Source: Scalesia atractyloides (taxonomy: Eukaryota; Streptophyta; Magnoliopsida; Asterales; Asteraceae). Taken from it: DNA of 64,000 bases. How positions within the stretch are numbered: position 1 is the stretch's first letter; each line of letters begins with the position of its first letter. Location of the stretch: positions 61,858,102 to 61,922,101 of the forward strand of contig CAMTDV010001633.1 of NCBI GenBank assembly GCA_947069175.1, given 5' to 3'. Made by a program: the position numbers and the translations under genes. Under the pieces are notes generated by a model. It did no database searches and was not told the origin of the DNA. It saw nothing but the letters and a program-made list of their open reading frames with translations. Positions 48,721-60,689 of this stretch are shown here, in pieces.

Positions 48721-51099
48721 TGAGGAGGACTTAGTGGTTAGTGATTCACGTTTGAAATTTCCTACACTTGGTTTAGTTTTGTGGAGAATGTTAGTGTGAA
48801 GGATGGTAAGAGTTTGGAAGAAACGGGAAGGAGTTTGAGTGCTAGAGCCCGTAAGGTTCCATACGGAGTTGAGCAGGATCTACATGATCCTCCTAAGTAT
48901 TTGATAGTTTAGAGTTCGGTGTAGAACCCCATTTGTAGAGTTTGAGTCGTAGGTTGTAGTTTTGAGTCTTTTTGATGGTTTTCGGTTTTGTGTTTTTAAG
49001 TCTTTTTTCAGGTAATCATATCCGTGATGGAGTTAAGAATGCGAAGAAACGGTGTTCTATTGTGTTTTCTAGTGCGAAATTTGGCTTAGAATGAGTTTGG
49101 AACGAAGTTGGAGAGTTTGGAAAAGTTTCTAAGGCGTTGGAGCATAAAAAATTAAGAAAATTTCTATGAAAAAGGGCTCCTCGCGCACAAGGCCGCGCGA
49201 CACGGTCAACAAAAGTCAACCAACAAAAAACTAGCTGCTCATGTCACGCGACCAATAGTCAAAATCTCGTCGCGCGACGTGACGAGGTGGATTTCTAGGC
49301 AGATTTATTTCGTTGTCCGGTTTGATTAGTTTCAGGCATTCTGATCGAATACGATACGTATTTTCCTGTATTTTGAGTCTTTAATTTTATACCATTTGTC
49401 TAAGTTAGTGTTTTTGAGTCAGTTTTTGTCTAGAGTCTGTTTTGCTTTGGTTTTTGCTTATTTGTGCAGGTCTGAATCGTACCACCCGTACTCAATTTCC
49501 ATTCGGGTGATTTCGGAGCTGTGTATCCAATGTCAGGCGACCCACGCAATTACCGGTTAGTTTTTAGAGCCGATCGCAAATGAAATGCTATACGATCGAG
49601 CTGGATTGGACGAGAGTTTTGGAGCTTACGCGTTTATTTAACCAGCTAAACCCTTTTCCAATATACCATTGTCTTTTTATTCTTATTTATTTTAGTCTTT
49701 TGAGTCGGTTTCTATTCCTACCTTGAAGGCAATGTAGAGTTTAAGTGTGGGGATGGGAAACTGTCGTTCGATTCATAAAATTTGAAAAATACAAAAAACA
49801 GTAGACAAAATTTAAAAATCCAAAAAAAATTGAAAAAAAAAAATAGAAAATGTCCCCGAGTTGAAGTTTGCATTTATTGAAATATGGAAGATGATAGATA
49901 AAGTTATGTGTCTGGTTTTCAAATATTAATAATACGAGATGAATAAATTTTTGAAAACGTGTCTAATTTGGGATATGTGGATAGGTCCAGTCAGTTGATA
50001 GGTTTCCTTCGAGCTAATATACCAAATAATGTTAGGATACTTGTGCGTATTCATCCAGGAGAAATAGGGAAACCGAAACCGTCAAAATATTATAAGAAAT
50101 ATCGATAAATTAAAACTGTTAGAATTTTTTATCAAAGATAAAATTGGAATGGAATAAATGAGTTAGATAAATAACGAGCCTATGGAATCTCCCTGGGGAT
50201 GATGACTCTGATCAAGAATCCCTCTAGGTTAAGTTACGAAAAAATGATAAATTACCGAAGCTAATGTTTTTGTTACTAGGGATGGTAACTCTGGTTTGGA
50301 CAACCTTTGGGCTAGGTGTAGATAAGTCTAGTTACCATGATGAAAAAAGAAGAGGAAAAAATTGTTAATGTTAAATTCTTTTGGTTTTGGGATAAAATGA
50401 TTAGAAAGTAGTCTAGTGACTGTTTTTTTTTGTTTCATGAGTTTGAGGCGGGATTAGGTAGAACTATGGCTTCCTAAGTGTGAGACCCTAGATTGACTGA
50501 CCACACTTGAATTAAATAATCATGACAAGGGCTTGGAAACTGATATTGGGTTTAAGTGGACAATTATACTTGCAATCGCTGTTAAATGTTATATTTGTAC
50601 ATTTCAATGTGGGATTATAAATGGCAAAAGTGGAAAATTAAATCATAACTCTTAAATACGTTATTTAGAAAACTAGAATCCAAATAATGACGAATTAAAA
50701 TTTTATTATAAAAAATTGGTAAAGTTTAATTTATGAAAATTAGCGAGGCTCATGAAAACGAAATAACGAATGTATGAAATGTAACATTGAAAAGGAAACG
50801 GGTCAATCTGAAACAGATAAGGATCTGCGTATATGTTAGATGTGTATACAATTTAGGCGGAAAAACAAAAGTTAAGGATGCATAGAATTATGTCATGTGT
50901 CCCCTATTTTTTTTATTAGGTATAAAGATAGAGAGTATACAATTCCAACAAAGTTGAATGTATTTGAGATAAACGTGATCATAGTAATGGTGACTTGAGT
51001 TTTGAAGCAATTTCTCAGTAATGATGATTTGAGATTTGAAATAGAGTGAACTTTCGAATTATCGAAACTCTTTATATGATAATTTTTTTTATTTAATAC
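48721..51099 (+). mobile_element. Noncoding gypsy-like debris
   Basis: GTTTAAGTGTGGGGATGGG at about 49739-49758 is the phrase that marks the noncoding 3' region of Athila/Tat-type gypsy elements. GCGCGACACGG and CTCGTCGCGCGACG words near 49190-49275 include the perfect 12-bp palindrome CGTCGCGCGACG. CTGGGGATGATGACTCTG and CTAGGGATGGTAACTCTG (50191, 50277) repeat a phrase. No complete domain is visible. Confidence 0.5.
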
Positions 51100-51102
51100 T
51101 AA

Positions 51103-52692
51103 GAGTATTCACAATCGAATCTCTACCTCCATCTATATAATTACACTAAAAAACACTACATTTTCTCTCATTTTTTCAATTAAATAATATTTTTTATAGT
51201 TTTATCATTACCTTTTCTCTCTCATTCACTCACACCACTTTGAAAAAATATTAAAAAATTAGAAAGGTGAACAATATCTCCTTCAAATTTACTGATGAAC
51301 AATAACTTTTTTTCCTTTTTCTCTCTTCTCCACTCACAACCATTTACAATCATTTTAAAAGGAGTAAACTACCATTTTGGTCTCTAAGGTTTGGTCACTT
51401 TTGCCACTTTAATCCAAAACTCAAATCGTTTGAATTTGGGTCCATGTGGTTTCAATTTTGTTGCCATTTTGGTCCAAAAGCAAAGTCAACTCAAATTTCT
51501 CAAAAAAATCCTGGTTTTTGTCCTTTTCCTCAGTTTAGTGAAGGGCAAAATGGTTATTACACGTATTATTTTAACAAATTATTCATTAAAATAATATTTA
51601 TATAAAATTCATAAACACCCCCACCACTCTTCCGTTCTCTCTCTTCACCCTGTCTCTCTCACCCACCCACCACCACCATCAATCTCCCATCACCACCATC
51701 AACCTCCCACCACCACTCTCTCTCTACCGTCTTTATCTCTCTTTGTTCTCCACCACCATCACCAACCATCACCGCCTCCCACACCACCGTAATTCAGATC
51801 TGCTTTAATTGAGTTCTTGAATGAAGAAAGCAAACCTAGCTACCCCCGCCACCCTAGCCATCGTAAGCCCCCTCCCCCACCACCATCAGCTACCATAAGC
51901 CTCCCCCTGCCACCGCTAGCCTCCACCGCCTCCTCCGGACCTAATCACCCCCAAATCGAAACCCTCAACAATAGGCCTAATTTTTATGGTTATTGAATCA
52001 TAAATCTTTGTTATAATCAAGATATTATTTTGGATAGTGGTCTACGTATCTGTACATCGAATCCTTTTATTATTGAGTCGATTCGGGTTTGATTGAATTC
52101 GACTTGAATTTAAATAATTTCTTTATAGTGATCTATTTTTAAATTCCTGTGTGTTTTCTTCACTTGATTTAGTTATGTGACTAATTTGTTTACTGTTGTT
52201 TTGCACATGTGATTCCGTTATTTGATTGATTTGTTATCTTGATGGTGGTGGATGGTTGATGGTGGTGATAGGTCATGGTGGTGGTTGCGTGTGTGAGGGA
52301 GAGAGAGACAGAACTGAAAATGGGGGGTGGTTGTGTGGTGGCTGGTGGTGGTTGAGTGGTTGCGGTGGTGGTTGCAAGGATATAGAATGGGTAGGGTGGG
52401 TGGGGTGGGTTTTATTTGTTTTTAAAATAGTACTTGTCATAACCATTTTGCCCTTCAATAAACTGAGGAAAAGGACAAAAAATAAGGTTTTTTTTAGAAA
52501 TCTGAGCTGACTTTGCTTTTGGACCAAAATGGCAACAAAATTGAAACCATATAGACCCAGATTTAAAAAGTTTGAGTTTTGGACTAAAGTGGCAAAAATG
52601 ACCAAACCTCGGGGATCAAAATGGCAGTTTACTCTTTTAAAAGATTTAGAGGTTACACTCACATTAATTTAGATGATCCATTATGAATGCTC
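51103..52692. mobile_element. Tourist-like MITE copy split by a Mutator-like element
   Basis: It starts GAGTATTCACAATC and ends ATGAATGCTC, flanked by TAA on both sides (51100-51102, 52693-52695). Its left part matches the MITE at 24221-24520 closely (CACTAAAAAACACTACATTT). The element at 51362-52634 sits inside it. Confidence 0.8.
51362..52634. mobile_element. Mutator-like element (1273 bp) with 9-bp TSD
   Basis: The target duplication TTTTAAAAG is perfect at 51353-51361 and 52635-52643. Ends GAGTAAACTACCATTTTGG and CAAAATGGCAGTTTACTC pair. Arms of about 210 bp match with words such as CCATTTTGGTCCAAAAGCAA. The core has CACCACCATC repeats (51660-51930) and, reversed, GGTGGTGG repeats (52240-52410). 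No transposase. Confidence 0.9.
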
Positions 52693-52792
52693 TAAGTAGT
52701 ATGGAGAAAATTTAATTTGTAAGGATGGTGTTGTGACTTTCTGAAACTACAAGCCTAAATGATAATAATAATAATAATAATAACAATATTTA

Positions 52793-53118
52793 GAGGAAAT
52801 TGTCAAAATCGTCCCTGATGTTTAGGCATGTTTGCCAATTTCATCCAAAACAATTTTTTTGTATCATATTGTCATTCACTTTTGGGATTTATGCCATTTT
52901 CACCCAAACATCTAACTTGTTGGCCAAAATCGTCCCTGAGATTTGGTACTTTTTCCCATTTTCATTCAAATATTTAACCGAAAAATAAAGCAAATTAGAC
53001 TTTTAGATAAAAATGACAAAAAATCTCAAAAGTGAAGGATCATTTAGTAGAAAAAAGTTGTTTTAGATGAAACTGATAAACATGCCCAAACCTTAGGGAC
53101 GATTTTGACAATTTACGC
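52793..53118. mobile_element. Mutator-like MITE (326 bp), relative of 40624-40967
   Basis: Inverted ends GAGGAAATTGTCAAAATCG and CGATTTTGACAATTTACGC, with (C/T)AATATTTA on both sides. Same internal layout as the copy at 40624-40967. A (TAA)n tract lies just before it (52762-52783). Confidence 0.75.
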
Positions 53119-53229
53119 TAATATTTATATAAAACAAAATAATAATTTTATTAATAATAATATTAATAATAATGATGGATCTATTGGTAATAACTTTATT
53201 TAATTTGAAGCATATGTTTAGTAATAATT

Positions 53230-53447
53230 ACCTTTACATACAATTCACAGGGCGGTAATAGCGGTTGGCAACCATTGGTGGAATTTGGCGGTTGCCAACC
53301 ACTTAATTCTTTATTTTTGTTTTTATCAATTGCGGCATTACCTTTACATACAATTCACAGGGCGGTAATAGCGGTTGGCAACCATTGGTGGAATTTGGCG
53401 GTTGCCATCACTTAATTCTTTATTTTTGTTTTTATCAATTGAGGCAT
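53230..53447. repeat. 110-bp tandem duplication
   Basis: Units 53230-53339 and 53340-53447 differ by only a few changes (loss of AC in GCCAACCACTT, and one G/A). Each contains CGGTTGGCAACC and GGCGGTTGCCA, which pair imperfectly. Confidence 0.9.
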
Positions 53448-53489
53448 TAGTGTATAAAATATTTAGGAATAGATTTTACCATAAAGATG

Positions 53490-53556
53490 TCAACTGTTGT
53501 AGTGGAAACCATGCTTCATTGTAAGCTCATGGACCCGGGGTCAAGTCCCAGTTACC
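53490..53556 (+). other. Possible tRNA-derived SINE head
   Basis: TGTAGTGGAAACCATGC is A-box-like and GGGTCAAGTCCCA (53537-53549) is B-box-like at the right distance, as in tRNA-derived SINEs. No clear tail or target duplication. It could be chance. Confidence 0.3.
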
Positions 53557-53662
53557 TTATTTGTTTTTACACTTCTATGCAACAATTGGTACAACTTAGT
53601 TATAGGTTGATTATAATGAAAATTTTTAAAGATCTCAACATAATGTAAACAATACTACATCG

Positions 53663-53717
53663 ATGGTGGTGGTGGTGACGGTGACGGTGACGGTGGCGGT
53701 GGCGGCTGATGGTGATG
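53663..53717. repeat. (GGTGAC/GGTGGC)n microsatellite
   Basis: GGTGGTGGTGGTGACGGTGA continues into GGTGGC units, then GGTGATG. Confidence 0.9.
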
Positions 53718-55026
53718 AAATTTGGGATTATTAATATTCAATAAATAAGTTTGTGTAACATAAGCATCCAGATCAGCCAATAACTAGGTTTGTGCCACGT
53801 AAACTGTCACGTTAGCAAAAAACTAACGCAGTTAGAAAAGGATCCATAGGTACCAAATTATCACAAGTTGGGATTGTCAACGAAATTTTTGAAATTTGAA
53901 TTACTGCCTGTCAATGGGTGAAAGTTAGAATTATTAAAATCCAATAAGCCTTATACATATAAAATAATAAAGAATACAAAATTATAAATGAGCTGGCTTG
54001 GGTTTTATACACAGAGATCAAAATTCTCTCTTACATTAAACGAGCCGAGCTCGATTTTAAACAACTCAACTTGGCTCGGTTCGTTTACACTCCTATAGCA
54101 ATTTATTGATTGATCCAGACACCTATAAAACATAATTTCCGTTGAAAACTCGGAAAAAAAAAACAAATCATTGTGAGCATAAAGATAGAAAAAAAGGGGC
54201 AAAGTTGCATTTGAACACGATTGACGTTGTGTATGTTTGGATAATTCGAGCTAAACATAAGTGGTTTCTTGGGTGTTTGGCTATATAGAGTTGAACAATG
54301 CCTTTTATTTGGACAGGCTTTTGTCGACCACGAACCTATTTGTCGACCACGAACCTACATTTATATCTTACAATGTTTTCATGATATTTGCTACAAAACG
54401 TAAAGCATAGACATTATACGAGATATCATGAATCAAATAATTGTATAAAATATGTGTTTCAAATTATACGAAGTGGAAGCTTATTATGTTGATTGGAAGA
54501 CATTTTTTAAACTAAAAAAATCAAGATTATGATATGCACATGACGCATATCACACTAGAAAGTGAAAGGGACATACCATCCTAAATATTAATGATTTTAA
54601 CTAATGTCATGTTTAATTCTCTCCTTTAATTCATTAATAATATTTAGTACTTAGTATCTAATTTTAATCTAATTTCAATTTATGATTAAGAAATACTTAA
54701 AAGCTTTTATTAAAAAACACTTCAATTTATCTTTGAACGACAGTTTTTATATAATTTTAAAACATATAAATTTAATACTTTAAAATGGATAATTACGCTT
54801 AAGTTTTTTCATATAATCTATAATATTCATATTCTACATAAAGATGTAGTTTCCGTGTTATTCTTATATTTCATATAATTTATGCTTAATATGAATATTA
54901 TGAACTACCCACGTCGATCTCATTTTTGTAATAGGATTTTTGTTTCGTCTTTAATTGGATCAATATAAGTAATGATCTTTTCAGTGTTTGGATCTTATTT
55001 ATCCTTCTATTTCAGGTTGTAATGAG
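53718..55026. other. AT-rich spacer with a MITE fragment
   Basis: No gene. At about 54038-54100 a piece reads ACGAGCCGAGCTCG and GGCTCGGTTCGTTTACACTC, the right end of the GAGCTCG-type hAT-like family. TTTGTCGACCACGAACCTA occurs twice in tandem near 54320-54358. Confidence 0.45.
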
Positions 55027-55695
55027 TTCATATCAAAACGGGTGATTTTTTATGTGTCAAAACGGGTTGCGTGATGTTAGGCTAGCGTTTCAACACCTTT
55101 TGTGCATTCTATTTTTTATATATATTTTGTAAAGTTTGATACCACATAAAAGATTGCCATCAGGGACTGAAAATTTAGTCTCTAATACTCCTAAATCAGT
55201 CCTTAATGGTTATCAAGGACTGATTTTGTCAGTCCCGAGTCAGTTCTGATTCATATCAAAACGGGTGATTTTTATGTGTCAAAACGGGTTGCGCGATGTT
55301 AGGCTAGCGTTTCAACACCTTTTGTGCATTCTATTTTTTTATATATATTTTGTAAAGTTTGATACCACATAAAAGATTGCCATCAGGGACTAAAAATTTA
55401 GTCTCTAATACTCCTAAATCAGTCCTTAATGGTTATCAAGGACTGATTTTGTCAGTCCCGAGTTAGTTCTGATTCATATCAAAACGGGTGATTTTTTATG
55501 TGTCAAAACGGGTTGCGTGATGTTAGGCTAGCGTTTCAACACCTTTTGTACATTCTATTTTTTTTATATATATTTTGTAAAGTTTGATACCACATAAAAG
55601 ATTGCCATCAGGGACTGAAAATTTAGTCTCTAATACTCCTAAATCAGTCCTTAATGGTTATCAAGGACTGATTTTGTCAGTCCCGAGTCAGTTCT
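55027..55695. repeat. Three 223-bp tandem units
   Basis: Units start at 55027, 55250 and 55473 (TTCATATCAAAACGGGTG). They differ only by T-run length and a few bases. Each ends with the hairpin AAATCAGTCCTT...AAGGACTGATTT (12-bp arms). Confidence 0.95.
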
Positions 55696-56277
55696 AATTA
55701 CTTAGTCCTAGATACTTTCATCAGTAATTAAATTTCAGTCTCAATTGTATGACACCAACAAATACTAACATTAAGTCTCCCATGCACATAAAATCAGTTC
55801 TGAATATATGCTATCATACTACATCATTTCAGTCTAGAATACATTTAGTCGCTGACTAAAAATCAGTCCTCTATACCAAGCCTTTCAAGGACTGAAAATC
55901 AGTAGCGTTTCAACACCTTTTGTACATTCTATTTTTTTTATATATATTTTGTAAAGTTTGATACCACATAAAAGATTGCCATCAGGGACTGAAAATTTAG
56001 TCTCTAATACTCCTAAATCAGTCCTTAATGGTTATCAAGGACTGATTTTGTCAGTCCCGAGTCAGTTCTAATTACTTAGTCCTAGATACTTTCATCAGTA
56101 ATTAAATTTCAGTCTCAATTGTATGACACCAACAAAGACTAACATTAAGTCTCCCATGCACATAAAATCAGTTCTGAATATATGCTATCATACTACATCA
56201 TTTCAGTCTAGAATACATTTAGTCGCTGACTAAAAATCAGTCCTCTATACCAAGCCTTTCAAGGACTGAAAATCAGT
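55530..56277. repeat. Two 374-bp tandem units that start inside the 223-bp array
   Basis: 55530-55903 and 55904-56277 are nearly identical (one visible change, AAATACTAAC/AAAGACTAAC). The unit holds the distal part of the 223-bp unit plus about 200 bp more. It was thus copied after the 223-bp array formed. Confidence 0.95.
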
Positions 56278-57400
56278 AGTTAAACCTTGTCTATTTTGTT
56301 CAAATACATCTAATTAGCTTTGGGTTCCATGACAATTCAGTCTCTAGTAAGACATTGTAGAAACTGAGAGTTAGTCCTCATTAACATACCATTTTAGTCT
56401 TTAATTTATATTTTTAGAATCTGAAAAATAATCTTAGATGTCATTTTATTTAGTCTTGAATATTTTTTTGAAGGACTGAAATATGTATCTTTTAAGTACT
56501 TTTTTAGTCCTGAATTTATTCTTTTAGAGATTAAGAATTAGTCTCTGATAACATACCATTTTAGTCTTTAATCTAACTTTTAGGGACTAAAAAATAATCT
56601 ATGATACCATTATTTAGTCTCGAATATGATGTTTAGAGACTGATGATCAATCCTTAATATGTTATGCACATTCCGTAGTATGTTTATTTTTAGGACTAAT
56701 AATAGTCTTAAATACAATATTATTTCATTCTCAGTAAATATAATCTATAACATTGTAGCATGTTATTTCTAAACTATAAAAAGAGTATACAATCAAACAT
56801 ATAAATAAATAAATAATACTTGGTAGATTCGTTCTAAACTTTAAAACATTAGTCAATACAGCATGACAAAATAAGTCTAAACTAGCTCACCTCCTAGATC
56901 ATCCGAATCATTTGCTCGTGACAAAATCCAAAAACTTTGAGCGCATGAACATTAACAATTTTTCATATTTTCCATTGCTTTGTTTCAATTTCTCTTCTAG
57001 TGAAGCAATCCGATTTCAAAGTGCTTTGGTCTCGCTTGAAGGTGGTTGGGACGATCCAGCTTCCATGTAATCTAAAAATCTTTTTCATCTCTGATCTTAG
57101 ACTTCTTAGATGGTTTCAACCTTCTTGACTTGACAGTTGCATTTCATCTCTGATCTTGCCCACAGAAGATTGGGTTCTTACATTATGGGTCGAAAAGTGT
57201 GAATCCCACCATTTTAAATACAGTATTGGCTATTGAGCTTATCTTCCTCCGCAAAATTAAATTTAACATACATGTTAGAACCTGGAAAATAATGAAATAA
57301 TTCACATTATGATCATCTGAGTTTTTTTCTAACTCCCAAGAGATGGTTCCTATCTTCTTCACATCGAAATTAGATTTCGCTTTGTCCAAACTGTATCTTC
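56278..57400. mobile_element. GGACTGA/TCAGTCC-rich tract, possible CACTA subterminal region
   Basis: Short words such as TTAGTC(C/T)(C/T)TAA and GGACTGAAAA(A/T) occur every 30-60 bp on both strands up to about 56730, the style of CACTA (En/Spm) subterminal repeats. The tandem units to the left share them. A CACTA terminus was not found. At 57183-57389 a 68-residue reverse frame (IGTISWELEKNSDDHNVNYF) might be a transposon protein relic but is unrecognised. Confidence 0.4.
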
Positions 57401-57994
57401 AATAAATGCAATTACCCTACTTGTTTTAGTCAAATATTTAGATTTCTATAGCAATAGCATTGCTTTGTAATCATAAAAACAAACTGATTAGTAATAATAT
57501 ATGAAAAACAAAGAAAAACTAGACTAGAATCATTAAGCAGGATGTATCCAGATTATAAAAAAACAAAGTAAATAAATAAAAAACACACACTAACAAACCA
57601 GCAGAACAGCCATAAACAAACAAAATTCAATTTCTTCTATCAAATTGCTATCCAAATACCCAACACAATATGCCATAAACGAGCAAAATTCAATTTTTTC
57701 TTTACATAACATGAATTACATATAATATAACAATGAACTTACATCATACTCCAAGTTTCCAAAACAAACAAGTTGAGGAGAGAAATTAACTTTCATGTGG
57801 TTGCAAATCGAAATATTGGGAGGGAAGGAGGAGCGGAACAATTTTTAATGAGCGGGAATTTGAATAGTTTTCAGAAAAATATAAAACATACGCATAAAAT
57901 AACTATAAATATTATAAGTTAAAAAATAGAAAAATACGCATAAAATAACTATAAGTATTATAAATTTAAAAATTAGAAATTAAACTATTTCTAT
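57401..57994. other. AT-rich spacer, no gene
   Basis: AT-rich. AATACGCATAAAATAACTATAA occurs in two close copies near 57890 and 57935. Nothing else supported. Confidence 0.4.
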
Positions 57995-59136
57995 TAGGGG
58001 TGCAAACGAGGCAAGTCAGGCCGAGCGTTAGCTCGACTAGGGTTGAGCTAAGCTTTGTTTCTAAATCTCAAGCTGGAGCTTGATCCAGACTCAAATAGTT
58101 TATTATTATTTAAACTAGAAGATTGACCCGAGCGCGTTGCGTCGTGGCCAACGAAATTGACATGCTTTTGATCAGATTCACATTTACAACGTGTTTAAAG
58201 ATGTTTTTGTCGGTTAAGTCTGTATTACTATCTTATTCAAATAAGTAATTTACCAAATAAGCTCAATACAATTATTGGTATCACAATTACCACGTTACAT
58301 GACTTGTATCCATATAAATAGCATATCGTATTAAGCCCCCCGCTTTGTGGTAGGGGCGTAAAACCGCGACAAATAGCACGTTACATGATCACCAACATTG
58401 AAGTTTCGGCGTCTTAACGTGGAGAAATTATACCGACATATAAAATATAGAAAATAATAGCTAACTCGATTTGGGACTTGCGCGTTGTGACGAACTTATT
58501 AAACGGGAAAAAATAGATGACGTAAATACACTGAACCACACACGTACGTTGCGCCATGTTAACTCACAAAATTTAGAACGAAGCGTATAAAAAAAGTAAA
58601 ATCGTTGAACCACACACACATTGTGCCGTGTTAACTCGGAAAATTTAGAACTAAACCTAGAACGAAAAGTTTTGAAAAATATGAAAAACATAGAGGATCA
58701 AAGTTGAAAGTAACAAAATTTTGAGGTTAAATTGAAAAAACTAAAAACTTTTGGGTTAAAACTACAAAATCAAGTAGTTTTGGTTTAAAGTTAAATTTCA
58801 ACTTTTTTTTTGAAAAACCCCCGAAACACGGGGTACAACACCCCAATACCTCAAGTTATTGCTACTTTATATTATGTAAATAATTAATATTACTAATTAA
58901 AAATTAATTTATTAATTATGTTATCTTTTTATGATTTTGTAAATACTGAATATCATAGATTAATTAATGATTATATAAATGATGGGTTCGTTTTGGCTTA
59001 CAAGTCGGCTCGAGCTTGATAAGTAAAGACTAAGCTCGTTTGCCAAACAAGCCTATTTTTAAGCTTGGGCTCGAGCTCGTTTAAGCTCAGCTTGTTTCAA
59101 GCCAAACTCGACATGTTCAACTCGTTTACACCCCTA
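57995..59136. mobile_element. GAGCTCG-type hAT-like element, interrupted
   Basis: Ends TAGGGGTGCAAACGAG and CTCGTTTACACCCCTA form a nearly perfect 16-bp inverted pair. Flanks ATTTCTAT and ACTTCTAG are only partly alike, so the insertion is old. CGAGCTCG-like words fill the ends. About 740 bp in the middle (58115-58860) are foreign. Confidence 0.75.
58115..58860 (-). mobile_element. Helitron-like insertion, 3' end at 58115
   Basis: On the minus strand the sequence ends GACGCAACGCGCTCGGGTCA, then ATCTTCTAG followed by T: a GC-rich hairpin-like stretch shortly before CTAG|T is the 3' signature of Helitrons. The A|TC start could not be placed; CGGGGTACAACACCCC near 58838-58853 may be near the other end. 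No Rep/helicase coding, so it would be non-autonomous. Confidence 0.45.
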
Positions 59137-59230
59137 ACTTCTAGTTATGGTAAAATAAAATTAACTATGATAAATATATAAATACTAAATTTGATTTATC
59201 ATAGATATATAAATGCGAAATTTTACTCTT

Positions 59231-59596
59231 GAGTAAATTACAAAAATCGTCCGTTATGTTTACACCAGATTGCAAAGTATGTCCTTTGTCTTTAAAGTTG
59301 ACGGGATTCATACTTTATGTTTACAAAACTCAGCTAACTTTTAACGTTAAATCAGGGTATATTGGTAATTTTACTCTTTTATTTATAATATATTTAATAA
59401 ATAAAACAAAAAAAAAACAAAAATATATCAAGAATCCCCTTTGTCACAGCTATCTTTCTTTCCCTCAACTCTCTCTCTAACATACTGAACCCATCGCCAC
59501 ATAGCACCACAACCACCATAAACCACCCTCCCACCGCCGCATATTACCACCACCACCACCATAAACCATCCTCCTGTTCTCACCCCTTTCTCTTGT
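59231..59596. mobile_element. Left part of a Mutator-like element
   Basis: Starts GAGTAAATTACAAAAATCG like the other members and soon enters a CACCACC-rich core (59500-59570). Its right end is not in the window because LTR sequence begins at 59597. Confidence 0.6.
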
Positions 59597-60253
59597 CACA
59601 CCCCAAACGATGGGGGAATCATTAGGGTAGTGGCACTAGGCGACCCGATTGTCTCGTGAGAATTCCATAACAATCATTTAACAATATTATTCAAATATTA
59701 ACGTCCCATACCATTAACATAACATTTTAAACAATCATTACAGAATCTAAGTTCTCCCACAAAAACAACAAGGTTCGATATCCCCTAGATTTATTACATT
59801 TGGAAACTAAACAAAATAAAGACAAAACTAAACTACGGTAAGCATGCAACATCCAAGCATCCATAGCTAAAATCCTCAACCTGTTACATACGTTAAAATA
59901 CAAGTCAATACAATTAAGTAAAGGTGAGCATACGAGTTTTGTAATACTAGCATAATAAAGAAACCGTTCGTGAGATAATCTAACTACACATCATGATACT
60001 CCGAAACATTTTCACACAAATTAACATAGGCTTATTTCTCATGCTAACTACCGTGAGAAGGCTTGCGCGTCCATCCTAACTAGACCCCGTCGGGTGTAAG
60101 CCACACTATAGTACCGTACTAGCTAAGGAGGCAAGTTAACGAAAATAAGTCATAGTCACATGTTTCTAGCATCACGTATTGAGCATATATAATCAGATTA
60201 TTCGCGTGTGATAAGCAGTTTGATTTGTGAAGTGATTTTGATATAGGAAAGTA
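59597..60253. mobile_element. LTR-like debris split by the gypsy LTR
   Basis: Starts TGTCACACCCC, the reverse of a GGGGTGTGACA gypsy LTR end as at 46328. No coding. It stops where the next LTR (60254) begins. Confidence 0.45.
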
Positions 60254-60435
60254 TGTAACACCCAAAAAGTGCGTTAAAGCGAAAATGGGTCAAGTACACT
60301 CACTGTGGGTGCGTTTTAGGGAGAGTTCGGGATCTGCGAGGAGTTGAGAAGAGCGCCGAATTAGCCTGCATACGCGAACGGAAGTGCATTAGTCTCCGAA
60401 AAGCTGAAACGGTTAAGTTTGGTCTAGGCAGTAGA

Positions 60436-60689
60436 CAAGTTCTGGCGAACTTGTATGGTTTTGGTAGGTTTAGAGACAAGTTCGGTCGAACTTGAGGAGT
60501 TTCTTTGAGAAACTTGTCAAGTTCGGGCGAACTTGTAAGAATTTCTTACTGAGATAACAAGTTCGGGCGAACTTGTGTAGTTTCCTAAGAAACTAGACAA
60601 GTTCGGTCGAACTTGTAGGAAAGTTTGGTGATAAATAGCCTAAGCTCGGTCGAACTTGACCCATCTGGGTGCAAGTTCGGTCGAACTTG
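60436..60689. repeat. Palindrome cluster 1: seven CAAGTTCG-NN-CGAACTTG copies
   Basis: Copies start at 60436, 60477, 60518, 60558, 60598, 60642 and 60672, about 40 bp apart for the first five. Centres are GG, GT or GG/GC variants, mostly CGGTCG or CGGGCG. On the minus strand this cluster lies downstream of the TATA boxes, in the presumed R/U5 part. Confidence 0.9.

Noticed and set aside
53490..53556. A true tRNA gene
   Set aside because: Only weak A- and B-box likeness; no cloverleaf with a proper acceptor stem could be drawn.
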